A program made the translations under genes and the position numbers. Below, piece by piece: positions 44,889 to 55,300 of a stretch of DNA of 64,000 nucleotides. Position 1 is the stretch's first letter. Every line of letters starts with the position of its first letter. The notes beneath the pieces were generated by a model. It saw only the letters and a program-made list of their open reading frames with translations, was not told the origin of the DNA and searched no databases. The stretch comes from Ignavibacteriaceae bacterium (GTDB lineage: Bacteria > Bacteroidota > Ignavibacteria > Ignavibacteriales > Ignavibacteriaceae), in the NCBI GenBank assembly GCA_013360295.1, contig JABWCL010000006.1, forward strand, positions 95,535 to 159,534, given 5' to 3'.

Positions 44889-47882
44889 TTAGACGCCGGA
44901 AATAAAACCGGAAATATTATTATCAGGATACTTCCGCAGCGTCGAGTCAGAAACAGCATTTACAAAGTACATATCTATCTCCCCCTTCCCCTTGGCTGAT
45001 ACTTTTCCCCGGTACTCAAAGCTGAATTTATCTTTGACAAGTTCATATGTCGCGGAAGAAACGTTTATCCTGCCCGGCTCACTGTTTGATTCCATCCTGC
45101 TCGCGGTATTAACAGTATCTCCCCAGATATCATAAGTGAATTTCTTTTTACCTACCACTCCCGCGACTACGTGCCCGGAGTGTATTCCCGCGCGCATCTG
45201 CCATTTGATATCGTTTGTTTTTGCGCGTTCCGTAATATAACACTGCAGTTCAAATGCCACCATTATCAGCCGCTCAGCGTGGTCCTGGGTTTCGTCGGGC
45301 AATCCCGCGCCGATCATATAGGAGTCGCCGATGGTTTTCAGTTTCTCAACTTTATACTTCTCGATAATCCTGTCAAAGGCGAGCGAAATTTCATTTAGCT
45401 CTGCAACAAGTTCATTCGGATGCAGCCCTGAAGAAATGGAGGTAAAGCTTTTAAAATCAGTGAATAAAATGGATACCGAGTTAAACTCTTTTGGTGTCGT
45501 TTCACCTTTGTCCTTAAGCTCTTTAACGATAGACGCGGGGAGAATATTGTGGATCAGTTCATCAGTTTTATCTTTCTCCGCTTCAAGTTCTTTTGTCCGG
45601 AGTTTTACCAATCTTTCCAGTTCTTTAGCCCGCTGCTGGAGCTGGTATGTTTTTATCTTGAAAGTAGCGACAACCGCGATTATAATCAACAGAACCGAAG
45701 AAATTCTGAACCAGTTAGTCCGCCAGAACGGAGGGGAGATGGTGAACGAAAATACCGCCGGAGCCAGCGACTCATACCCATCACTGTTCCTCGCTTTTAC
45801 CTTAAATACAAACTCACCGTCCGGAAGCTCCGTGTACTGTACAGAATTAAATGAAGATGACTGCCACCCTTTATCAATTCCTTCAAGCATATAAATGTAC
45901 GTCAGGTCTTCGGGGTTTGAGTAGCTCAATCCTTTGAAATCGAATTTCATATAATTGTCCGTCCACCTGAAAACCGTATCCTGTTTCATCGGGGCTTCTT
46001 CCTCAAATACCCGGAACTTGGTGAGATAAATCCGGGGCGGATACCTGTTTGGCAGATCCAGTGACGGAGTATATTTAACGAGGCCGCGAACCGTGCCGAA
46101 CCAGAGTGTGCCCGATGAATCCCTGTAAGCCGCGGCGCGATTAAATTCGCTGGAGGGAAGCCCGGATTTATTTGTGTATGCAACGAACGAGGAGCCGTTG
46201 AACTTAACGAGTCCCTGGTTTGTTCCTATCCAGAGATTACCGGCAGTGTCGCTAATCGTAAAATTGCAGGTATTATTAATCAGCCCGGATTTCTTATTGT
46301 AATTCTTTATCTCTCCCGGCCGGATCAGGTAAATGCCATAATCCTTGGTGCTGACTGCCATCCTGCCTCCGCCAAGATTTGCTATATGGAAAATATTATG
46401 ACCACTGAAAAGATCGTTATTACCGTGAGGAGTGAATTGCTTCCCGTCGAATATCGTGATCCCCTTAACAAAAGAGCCAATCCAGATGTTTCCATCTGCG
46501 TCCTCTGCTATTGACTGCACCTGGTTATCCGTAAGGCCCGATGCCGTTGTATAATTATCAATCGCGCCATTAACGATTTTATAAACGCCTTTTGAATTTG
46601 TACCGATCCATACCCGTCCTTTTGAATCCATAAACACCGCGTTGACAATATCTCTTATGCCGTTATAAGGCTGCGGTGAAGAAAGGGTCAGGTTTTTGTA
46701 AATCAGGACTCCTTCAGATGATCCGATCAGTATTTTCCCCTCCGGCCCGTAAGCCATACAGGTTATCTCCGCGAGGCGCCCGCTTATGACAGCAGGACGG
46801 ATATAAGAAAGCTCTCCTCTTATTATTGTTAATGCCTGGCTTGAACCCACCAATATATCATTTTTATCAGCAAGTATTGCATCAACCTTGTCCTGAAGCA
46901 GGCCGTTTGAGACGTCATAAATTGAAAATCGTTCACTCGTAAGCTTATACAGCCCTTCATCAAAGGTGCCGATCCAAAGATTATTTTCATAATCGCAATG
47001 GACGGAAAGCGGAACTTTAGCCGGCATCCCCTCTGAAGCACCGTAGGTAAGGACATTCATCATCACTATCTTGGCAAGACCGTTGCGTGTCGCGGTCCAG
47101 ATATTGCCGTTAGCATCCTCCGAGATGCTATAGATCCGGTTATGCGGCAGGCCCTCGCTGACAGTCAAATACCGGTATGAATTACCGAATATAAAGCAGA
47201 GCCCGTCATCAGCTGTTCCCGCGAGTATTTCCCCGTTATCCCTTAAATAAAGTGAGCGGATGAATTTATCTTTGGTACCCGGAAGAACGTTTGCACCGAA
47301 ACGGGAATTATTAATATTGTATAACTGCAGTCCGCGGTCAGTGCCGATAAGCAGTTCGTTCCCGTCCGTGACGGCGAGCGATTTTACATTAGCGGAGATG
47401 AGCCCTTGTTTTGTGGTATAATGAGTGAAAGAAAAATTTCTTATCCTCAGCAGGCCACCCCGGTCCATCCCGACCCATATATCGCCGTTCCTGTCGCATA
47501 CCACGGCGTTGACCGAGTCAGCGGGAAGCCCGTTACGCGAGTTATATTTTAAAACCGTTTCATAATTTAAAATAACATTTAATCCGCCGCGGCTGGCAAC
47601 CCACACGTTATTATCGTTGTCATTACATATATCAAATACATTTTGCCCGGCGATGCTGTCGGTTACGGAAAGGTTTACAAAATTAATTCCGTCAAAGCGG
47701 CTTATGCCGTCCTGTGTGCCGAACCAGATGAAGCCCTTTTTGTCCTGATGTATGGTTGTTACTGAAGACTGGGGCAGGCCGTCATCAACGCTGTAAAAAC
47801 GGAAAGGGAGTTTCTGCGGAAAGAGCAGAATGGGGGAAAGCAAAAAACAGGCTAATAATAAAAAGCGAAACAAACAGTCCAC
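44889..47882 (-). CDS. Two-component-type propeller sensor fused to adenylate cyclase
   Basis: 997 residues. After a signal segment (1-22, LFPQ) come about 13 repeated blades with the Reg_prop pattern (for example GDIWVGMDRGGL, GNIWTATRNGL, GRVWIGTNSKGVY, GNLWIGTNQGL, residues 30-620), then a Y_Y_Y domain (about 640-715), one membrane helix (about 722-740), a short coiled coil and a class III cyclase domain (about 790-975). The cyclase keeps its metal Asp in LFTDFKSF, KTIGDSYM with a Lys and DIWGDTVNTASRME with an Asp, the Lys/Asp pair that selects ATP over GTP, plus transition-state Asn and Arg. So it should make cAMP in response to a periplasmic signal. Usually this propeller is joined to a histidine kinase. 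No regulator gene is adjacent. Confidence 0.94.
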   Translation of the reverse strand: MDCLFRFLLLACFLLSPILLFPQKLPFRFYSVDDGLPQSSVTTIHQDKKGFIWFGTQDGISRFDGINFVNLSVTDSIAGQNVFDICNDNDNNVWVASRGGLNVILNYETVLKYNSRNGLPADSVNAVVCDRNGDIWVGMDRGGLLRIRNFSFTHYTTKQGLISANVKSLAVTDGNELLIGTDRGLQLYNINNSRFGANVLPGTKDKFIRSLYLRDNGEILAGTADDGLCFIFGNSYRYLTVSEGLPHNRIYSISEDANGNIWTATRNGLAKIVMMNVLTYGASEGMPAKVPLSVHCDYENNLWIGTFDEGLYKLTSERFSIYDVSNGLLQDKVDAILADKNDILVGSSQALTIIRGELSYIRPAVISGRLAEITCMAYGPEGKILIGSSEGVLIYKNLTLSSPQPYNGIRDIVNAVFMDSKGRVWIGTNSKGVYKIVNGAIDNYTTASGLTDNQVQSIAEDADGNIWIGSFVKGITIFDGKQFTPHGNNDLFSGHNIFHIANLGGGRMAVSTKDYGIYLIRPGEIKNYNKKSGLINNTCNFTISDTAGNLWIGTNQGLVKFNGSSFVAYTNKSGLPSSEFNRAAAYRDSSGTLWFGTVRGLVKYTPSLDLPNRYPPRIYLTKFRVFEEEAPMKQDTVFRWTDNYMKFDFKGLSYSNPEDLTYIYMLEGIDKGWQSSSFNSVQYTELPDGEFVFKVKARNSDGYESLAPAVFSFTISPPFWRTNWFRISSVLLIIIAVVATFKIKTYQLQQRAKELERLVKLRTKELEAEKDKTDELIHNILPASIVKELKDKGETTPKEFNSVSILFTDFKSFTSISSGLHPNELVAELNEISLAFDRIIEKYKVEKLKTIGDSYMIGAGLPDETQDHAERLIMVAFELQCYITERAKTNDIKWQMRAGIHSGHVVAGVVGKKKFTYDIWGDTVNTASRMESNSEPGRINVSSATYELVKDKFSFEYRGKVSAKGKGEIDMYFVNAVSDSTLRKYPDNNISGFISGV

Positions 47883-47923
47883 ATATAAAAATTTAATTAC
47901 AAAAATACAAAAAATTCACAATC

Positions 47924-47980
47924 CCCGTACCGCACTTTAGTAAAGTGCTACGAAATTACGGCGCGTAAGTGCGGTACGGG
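47924..47980. repeat. Nested inverted repeat left of the RAYT gene
   Basis: CCCGTACCGCACTT (47924-47937) and AAGTGCGGTACGGG (47967-47980) are perfect 14-base arms. Inside is the smaller palindrome GCACTTTA-G-TAAAGTGC (47932-47948), identical to the core of the right-hand array. It is 40 bases before the RAYT start codon. Confidence 0.88.
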
Positions 47981-48020
47981 AAAATTTATTATTTTTCAAA
48001 TAAAGATTTAAGGTTTTTCA

Positions 48021-48620
48021 ATGTTAGAGAGACATTTCCATCGCCGCAGGCTTCCGCATCTCTATTTTAATGAGGGTGTTTATTTTGTTACCTACCGTGT
48101 AAAGAACAGCATCGCGAAAAACTATATACGTGAATTGTGGGAAGATTACCGTCTTGCTCTTAAGGACTCATCACTCACCGGTTACCAACAAAAAAAATTC
48201 TTCGACAAATATGAAAAAGCCCTAAATGAAAATATTCCCCACTGCGACTATCTGATAAGACCTGAAATAAACAAAATTGTAAAATATACTATTCACTTTC
48301 CTGAAGGTAAAGAGTATAATCTGCTCGCGTATTGCATAATGCCTAATCACGTGCACCTGGTCTTTCAGTTATTGAAGGGGAACAGGGGAATTAGCAAAAT
48401 TATGCAGTCGATAAAGAGAATTTCCGGGAGGGATATTAACCGGGTGCTCGGCGAAAAAGGGCATTTCTGGCAGAAGGAAAGTTATGACAGGCTGGTAAGG
48501 GATGATAAAGAGCTCTATTTCACGTTAGAGTATGTGCTGAATAATCCGGTAGTGGCGGGACTGGCCGCTTCTCAGGAAGAATGGGAACATAACCACATAA
48601 ACAATAATTTGCTTTATTAA
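48021..48620 (+). CDS. REP-associated tyrosine transposase (RAYT, Y1 family)
   Basis: 199 residues of the Y1_Tnp/RAYT family related to IS200/IS605 TnpA. LLAYCIMPNHVHLVFQ carries the HUH motif (His110, His112); YVLNNPVVAGL holds a tyrosine (Tyr171), the likely nucleophile; HFWQKESYDRLVRDDKEL precedes it as usual. RAYTs move or amplify REP palindromes and are single-copy domesticated-looking transposases. The flanking palindromes here share one core (GCACTTTAGTAAAGTGC), which is exactly the expected substrate. ATG with SD TAAGG about eight bases upstream. The gene seems intact. Confidence 0.92.
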   Translation: MLERHFHRRRLPHLYFNEGVYFVTYRVKNSIAKNYIRELWEDYRLALKDSSLTGYQQKKFFDKYEKALNENIPHCDYLIRPEINKIVKYTIHFPEGKEYNLLAYCIMPNHVHLVFQLLKGNRGISKIMQSIKRISGRDINRVLGEKGHFWQKESYDRLVRDDKELYFTLEYVLNNPVVAGLAASQEEWEHNHINNNLLY

Positions 48621-48662
48621 TGCATTATGATCCGTAACGCACTTTAGATTTGAATACGTACC

Positions 48663-48858
48663 GCACTTTAGTAAAGTGCAGTACGATGAATGGGAGGCAC
48701 TTTAGTAAAGTGCAGTACGATGAATGGGAGGCACTTTAGTAAAGTGCAGTACGATGATTGGGAGGCACATTGGTAAAGTGCAGTACGGTGATTGGGAGGC
48801 ACTTTGGTAAAGTGCAGTACGATGATTGGGAGGGCACTTTGGTAAAGTGCGGTACGGG
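48663..48858. repeat. 34-base palindromic repeat array (REP/BIME-like)
   Basis: Five tandem 34-base units at 48663-48696, 48697-48730, 48731-48764, 48765-48798 and 48799-48832, then a sixth palindrome at 48834-48850 followed by GGTACGGG. Each unit is the palindrome GCACTTTAGTAAAGTGC plus the 17-base linker AGTACGATGAATGGGAG, with a few substitutions toward the end (TTGGT in the core, ATGATTG in the linker). A partial copy (GCACTTTAGA) lies at 48639-48648. Open frames across it are not genes. Confidence 0.92.
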
Positions 48859-48873
48859 GATGTGTGTGGGATT

Positions 48874-48910
48874 TTCCCATTTTAGAAAATGGATTTGCCG
48901 AAAATGGGAA
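48874..48910. repeat. Second nested inverted repeat
   Basis: TTCCCATTTT (48874-48883) pairs with AAAATGGGAA (48901-48910), and CCATTTT-AG-AAAATGG (48877-48892) is nested in it. It copies the architecture of the 47924-47980 repeat with unrelated bases and lies 15 bases beyond the array. Confidence 0.65.
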
Positions 48911-49386
48911 TATTGGTAACAGTCTTTGTATCACAGCCGGCCTTGGTCTTGTAATAGCTGAAAATTGAATTGAATCTGACTTAAAAATGATACTTTTACC
49001 AGTAGTGATTTAAATCACCACCAGAAAATTCCGGCATAAAATTTGCTCTAAAAGTCATTAGACTGTTTTAGATAAGTTATATTATTAATATTTTAAACAG
49101 TACAGTAATAGTTATTTGTTCAGTTAACTTAACTTTTATTTTAATCTCAATCAGGAAACCATAAAATCGGGAACATTATGGAACCGGGATCTGATTTAGT
49201 ACTCTCTTCCGTGCTGACCACGCGGATAACTCCGCCGGATAAAAAGTCCGTGCGGCTCATAAGAATACGGCGCCTTCCGACGGAAGATTCCTCCGCTGTA
49301 TATTATACAATTATGTGCCAAAACTTTTTCAAGCTCTGTCTCTCCTCAATTCACTCAATGAAAATATCATCACTTCAGGTGTCTTT
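48911..49386. other. Long leader region of the giant gene
   Basis: About 475 bases without a credible gene. It is AT-rich to 49150, with the palindrome at 49006-49019. A GC-richer block at 49190-49310 contains the hairpin CTTCCG-A-CGGAAG (49274-49286) and could be a structured leader. AGGTG (49377-49381) is the ribosome-binding site for the ATG at 49387. A 70-codon frame (49178-49390) overlaps the giant gene start and has no supporting features. Confidence 0.5.
49006..49019. promoter_or_regulatory. Crp/Fnr-like palindrome GTGATTTAAATCAC
   Basis: A perfect 14-base palindrome that contains both GTGA-N6-TCAC (Crp core) and TGAT-N4-ATCA (Fnr core). It is 367 bases upstream of the giant gene's ATG and 147 bases after the RAYT array. 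Possible operator; the spacing to a promoter is unknown. Confidence 0.4.
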
Positions 49387-52300
49387 ATGAAAAAAACTCT
49401 AATTTTTGTAATACTATTCACTTTAAACTTAACCGCACAGGTCCTAACAAACGGACTGGTTGGATATTATCCGTTTAATGGTAACGCGAATGATGAAAGC
49501 GGGAATGGTAATAACGGTCAGGTGCAGGGAGCATTATTAGTGCTAGATAGATTTGGAAAATCGAACAGTGCGTATTATTTCGATGGGGTTGATGATATTA
49601 TTCGAATTTCTGATCCAAGCACTGGTATTTTAGATTTTTCGGGATCACCTTTTTCAATCAGTGTTTGGGTTAACACTACTTCTAGCACTGGAGGTATAAT
49701 TTGTAAGGCGATAGGTGCAAATTCTGCCGGCGATTATGGTCTCGAGGTAAATAATCAAAAATTAAAAATGGGAGTAGGTTATGGGGGTGGTATAGGAGGA
49801 GTGAGGCATTCCAATGGCAATATAAATTCTGGAGAATGGATGCATATTGTTGGAGTTTTTAACACTTATAATAGTATAAATGTTTATGTAAATGGAATAT
49901 TAGATAATGGCTACAGTTACTTTAGCAGTGGGGTAATGATCAATTCTTCTGCAGATCTGATTTTTGGGAAGGCAACAAATGGTTTAGGTAATGATTTTTA
50001 TCGTGGAAGAATTGATGATGCTTATATTTTTAATCGTGCGCTTTCACAGTCTGAAATAACTACGCTTTATAATGAATATAGTAATGCGCTTATCGAACAT
50101 GGTGGCAAATTGTATCCCTCGGTTAAAATCGGCAAGCAGATATGGCTGAAGGGAAATATGAATATTGGCGTGATGCTTAATGAGGCTTCAGACCAAACCA
50201 ATAATTCAATTTTCGAAAAGTATTGTTATAACAATGATTCAAACAATTGTAACGTCTATGGTGGACTATATAAGTGGGACGAAGCAATGCAATATACTAC
50301 AACTGCTGGGGCCCAGGGAATTTGTCCGACAGACTGGCATGTTATGAATGCATCCGATTATCAAACTCTTTACTCATACGTCAACGGGGATGGGAATTCG
50401 TTAAAAGCAACAGGGCAAGGTAGTGGATCTGGTGCAGGAACGAATACCAGTGGATTTTCAGGTTTGCTAGCGGGATGGTACAGAAGGTCTATAACTTATC
50501 CGAATTTTAATGAATTAACATATCAAGGGATGTTCTGGACTTCTTCAGAGTATAATGCTAGCTTCGTAAATGCAATGGCTCTTGGAAGAACTGATGCGGG
50601 TATAGGGTTGCAAGCACAAGAAAAATATAAGGGATATAGCGTACGTTGCATCAAGGACGAATTATCTTTAGCTATGTTGGTGCTAAGTTCTCCCAATAGG
50701 AATGAATCAAAAATTATTGGAAGTGTAGACACAATTAAATGGACAAGCACCAGTGTAACAAATGTAACGATAGAACTTACTACAAATAACGGAACTGATT
50801 GGAGCACGGTTGTTGCGAGTACGCCGGCCAGTACCGGAAGTTATGTTTGGACGGTGCCGAATACGCCTTCAGCACAGTGTAAAATCAGGATCAGTGATGC
50901 CTCGGACGCGGCTGTAACTGACGCAAGTGATAATGTTTTTACTATTTCTTTGATTCTTCAAAATGGACTGATAGCCCGGTACGATTTTGAGGGTAATGCC
51001 AATGAATTATCCGGCGCGGGCAGGTTTGCTAATCTGAATGTCAATAACGCTGCTTTCAATACATCATTTAAAAAAACCGGTGACTATTCGGTGAAATTCA
51101 CGCAGAATTCCTCCCAGCAGCAATGGCTTATTACTCCCGGGAACCATTCATTTAACATCGGACAGGGAAATACAATTACCGGCTGGTTCTACTGGGACGG
51201 CGGTGATTTTTGGGGTAAGTCCAGCAGTAATAATACAGTAAACGACAAAGGAGGCCTTGTCGGGCAGGGTTATTCCGGTTCGGGTAACTGTACCGACTGG
51301 GGCTCAAATTTCTGGGCGTTGACTGTCAATAGTACTTCTAAGCGGCTTGAGTTTTCTTTGCACAGCAATGGCTGCAACTATGGCGGCAGATCGCTGACTT
51401 CAAACACAAATTCAGTACTGGCAAATAACTGGTACTGGGCTTGTGTAACAAATGACGGTAGTGGTAATATCAAACTATACCTGAATAACGAACTGGTTTC
51501 ATCAGGCACGAATTTCCCCACGAGCGCGTTGTTTGAAAGGCCGCTGGAGGTGGGTTCCTATTCCAACTATTATTATTCCGGATCTTATCCTGATTATGAC
51601 CGGCGCTGGTTCTTTTCAGGATATATTGATGATATAAGGATATATGACAGAGAACTCACTGAATCAGAGCGGGCGCATATCTACGGGTCAGCTTTACAAT
51701 CTATTTCACTTATTTCCCCCAACGGCGGCGAAAACAAACTCGTCGGCGCGCAGGATACGATTAAATGGACAAGCAGCGGTGTAACAAATATTAAAATAGA
51801 GCTTACTACAAACAACGGAACGAGCTGGAGTACAGTTGTTGCGAGTACGCCCGCCAGTACCGGAAGTTATGTTTGGACGGTGCCGAATACGCCTTCGACA
51901 CAGTGTAAAATAAAAATATCTGATGGGGCAAATTCCTCAACAAATGATACCAGCGATAATATATTCACAATTACTGATGAACCTTTCTCTCTTGCGTCAA
52001 ACTTTATATTTCCGGGTACAGAGAATCATCATTTTGAACCCTCAAGATGGGGAGATTATGACAATGACGGGGATCTGGACCTGCTGTATTTATATGATAG
52101 CCTTAATTACAATTATAAAATAATTGTTTTGAGAAATAATAATGGGACTTTTCAAAATATCAATGCTGGGTTGCTAGGTTATTATGACGGTGTAGAGGCT
52201 GCATGGATTGATTATGATATGGATGGCGATCTCGATATTATCACTACAGGGGCAATTGAATCTAGCGGATGGCAGCACGCCACAAGATTGTATAAAAATA

Positions 52301-55300
52301 ATAATGGCATCTTCACATTAGTAAATTCCGGTTTGGTAAATATGTCCGGCAATATTATCTGGCATGATTTTAACGGTGACGGAACACCGGATCTGATGTT
52401 AAACGGGTATATCGGGAGCGGCTGGATTTGCAAATTATATTTAAATAGTTCTGGTAATTTTACAGAAGTTAGTACAAGCCTATCCGGTGCGTCAAACATG
52501 GATCCTTCCTGGGGCGATTATGATAATGATGGGGATGATGATTTATTGGTGTGTGGATACAGCTATAATAATATTCCAAAAAATTTTACAAAACTTTTTC
52601 GAAATGATGCGGGACAATTAACTGAAGTCCTTTCGCCATTTTACAATTTGGATGGCAGAGGCAGAGGAGGATTTATTGACTATGATAATGATGGTGATCT
52701 TGATGTTCTGATCGGGGGGTATTATTATGAAGTAGGTTCTATGGATACGTGTCATATTCATTTATATCAAAACAATAACGGGATATTCACCGAGGTCAGT
52801 TTGCCGACTCAAAATGGACAACTTGGCCAAATTATAATCAATTATGTTGATTATGACACAGATGGTGACTGGGATATTCAACTAAGCAGACGAAGCTGGG
52901 TAAATGGAAACCTAAAAAATGAGGTTAAATTATTTAAGAATAATACAGGTGTTTTTAGTGAAGTTCCTTCGGGGATGGACAATGAGTATTATTATTTTGT
53001 TAACGGTGATCAGGATAATGATGGTGATATGGATGTCCTGGTTTCCTCTCAATCTACAAAGTTCTATAGAAATAATGTTATTGGGAACAATATATTTCAG
53101 GTAAACACGCCCCCATCAGCACCGTCTGCCTTAAATCAACAAATAATAGGCAATGAGGTTGTCCTTGGTTGGAATAAGGCAACTGATATCAGTACACCAC
53201 AAAACACTTTGACTTATAATTTGAGGATAGGTACAACACCAGGAGGCTCGCAGATAAAAAGTGTGTTAGCGCTCAACAGCGGTAAAAGGTTATTGGTTGA
53301 CTATGGAAATGTTCAGTTCAATAATTCATGGCGGCTAAGGGATTTAAAACCAGGCACTTATTATTGGACGGTTCAGTCAATTGACAATTCTTTTTCGGGT
53401 TCTCAATTCGCTCCCGAAATGAGTTTCACTATTAGTGCTTCGATTTCGCTTCTGTCCCCCAACGGCGGAGAAAACAAACTCGTCGGTGCGCAGGATACAA
53501 TTAAATGGACGAGCAGCGGCGTTGCAAATGTTAAGATTGAACTTACCACAAACAACGGCACGAGCTGGACTAACATAGTGGCGAGTACTCCGGCGAGTAC
53601 TGGAAGTTATGTTTGGACGGTCACGAATCCGCCTTCGACACAGTGTAAGATAAAAATATCTGATGCTTCCAATTCCGCAATAGCTGATACAAGCTCCGGA
53701 ACATTTAAGATACAGACGCAGCTACAGTACGGCTTGATTGCATATTATCCATTCAACGGAAACGCAAATGATGAAAGCGGAAACGGGTATAACGGTACAA
53801 ACCATGGCGCTATATCCGCCCCGGATAGATTTGACAACTCAGGGAAAGCTTTTTCATTTAATGGCATTAATCAGTATATCTCTGTTCCTAATATACCATT
53901 TGGGGATCAGAACACTGATAAAAGTATTTCTGTTTGGTTTAAGTTAAATTCAACTAATCCTAATGATTATGTTACGCCTCTTTGTCAGGCATACGGAGCT
54001 GGTCTTGACAGATGGGCAATTGACATATCAGCACAAGAAGTAAACGTTGGTATTGTTTATGACGGATATACTAACTGGGGAACCGGACTGGTAAATAGTC
54101 AGCCAATTTCGATAGGGACTGAGGGATATCATCATCTTGTGGTCGTGGGATCAAATAATTTTCCTGCGAACAATAAGTTAAAAATCTATATTGACGGAAT
54201 ATATAAAGGCTCTATTTCAAGTTTGAATATAAAAGGTTTCCCGATCCCTGTTACAATGCAGCAGGGAACTTATTACAGCGGCACTGCATATAGAACCGGA
54301 AATCTTGACGAGATAAAGATATTCAACAGAATTTTGAGCCAATCTGAGATTGATTCACTCTATTATGAGAGCGGTTACAATAGTGTTGTCTATGGTAACA
54401 AAACTTACCATGCAGTAACGATAGGCACCCAAACATGGCTGAAAGAAAATCTTGATATAGGTGGCAGAATTGATGGGGCAATCAATCAAACAAATAATTC
54501 AACAATAGAAAAGTATTGCTACAATAATCTGCCGGCTAATTGTGATGTTTATGGTGGATTGTACCAGTGGGATGAAGCTATGCAGTACAGTATAACTCCT
54601 GGGGCAAAAGGTATTTGTCCTGATGGTTGGCATTTACCTACACTGAGTGATTATCAAATTTTAGCAGGTGCCGCGAATAACAGTTCTAACGCATTAAAGG
54701 CGATAGGGCAGGGTACAGGCAGCGGAGCAGGCACAAACAGTACAGGTTTTAGCGCTCTACTGGCAGGCAATCGGGATAACGGAGGGTTTTTTGTAACATT
54801 AGGAACACATAATTATCTACTTAGTTCCTCCCAACAGGATGCAAACAACGGAGCATTAGTATATTTATACCATACTGACGATATTATATCATCCCAATAT
54901 TATTCAAAAATCAGCGCTGTTAGTGTCAGGTGTCTAAAAGATGTACAGATAACCTCAAGTTTACAGCTCATTACTCCCAACGGCGGCGAGAACAAACTCG
55001 TTGGCGTGCAGGATACGATTAAATGGACAAGTACCGGTGTAACAAATATTAAAATAGAGCTTACTACAAACAACGGAACAAACTGGAGTACGGTTGTTGC
55101 GAGTACTCCGGCGAGTACTGGAAGTTATGTGTGGACGGTGCCGAATACACCTTCAACCCAGTGTAAGATAAAAATATCTGATGCAGCGAATGCTGCAATT
55201 GCCGATACAAGCAACGGAATATTTAAGATGCAATCGCAGCTACAGTATGGACTTGTGGCGTCTTATCCTTTTAACGGCAACGCGAATGATGAAAGCGGGA

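Larger units (their letters stand above)
47923..48858. mobile_element. RAYT unit (REP-associated tyrosine transposase with palindromic flanks)
   Basis: The region runs from a nested inverted repeat (47923-47980) through a complete RAYT gene to a palindromic array (48663-48858). Left and right ends share the words CCGTACCGCACTTTAGT and its reverse complement. Together this has the layout of a REPtron-like unit. Confidence 0.75.

Noticed and set aside
48663..48858. Possible CRISPR array
   Set aside because: The 34-base units are contiguous and nearly identical throughout; there are no unique spacers and no cas genes. The palindromic core and the adjacent RAYT explain it better.
48668..48934. 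88-codon open frame on the minus strand
   Set aside because: It lies across the 34-base repeat array and its peptide is just the repeat translated (IVLHFTKVPP repeated).
49178..49390. 70-codon open frame before the giant gene
   Set aside because: Overlaps the giant gene's start in another frame, no family pattern, no ribosome-binding site of note. Kept only as leader.
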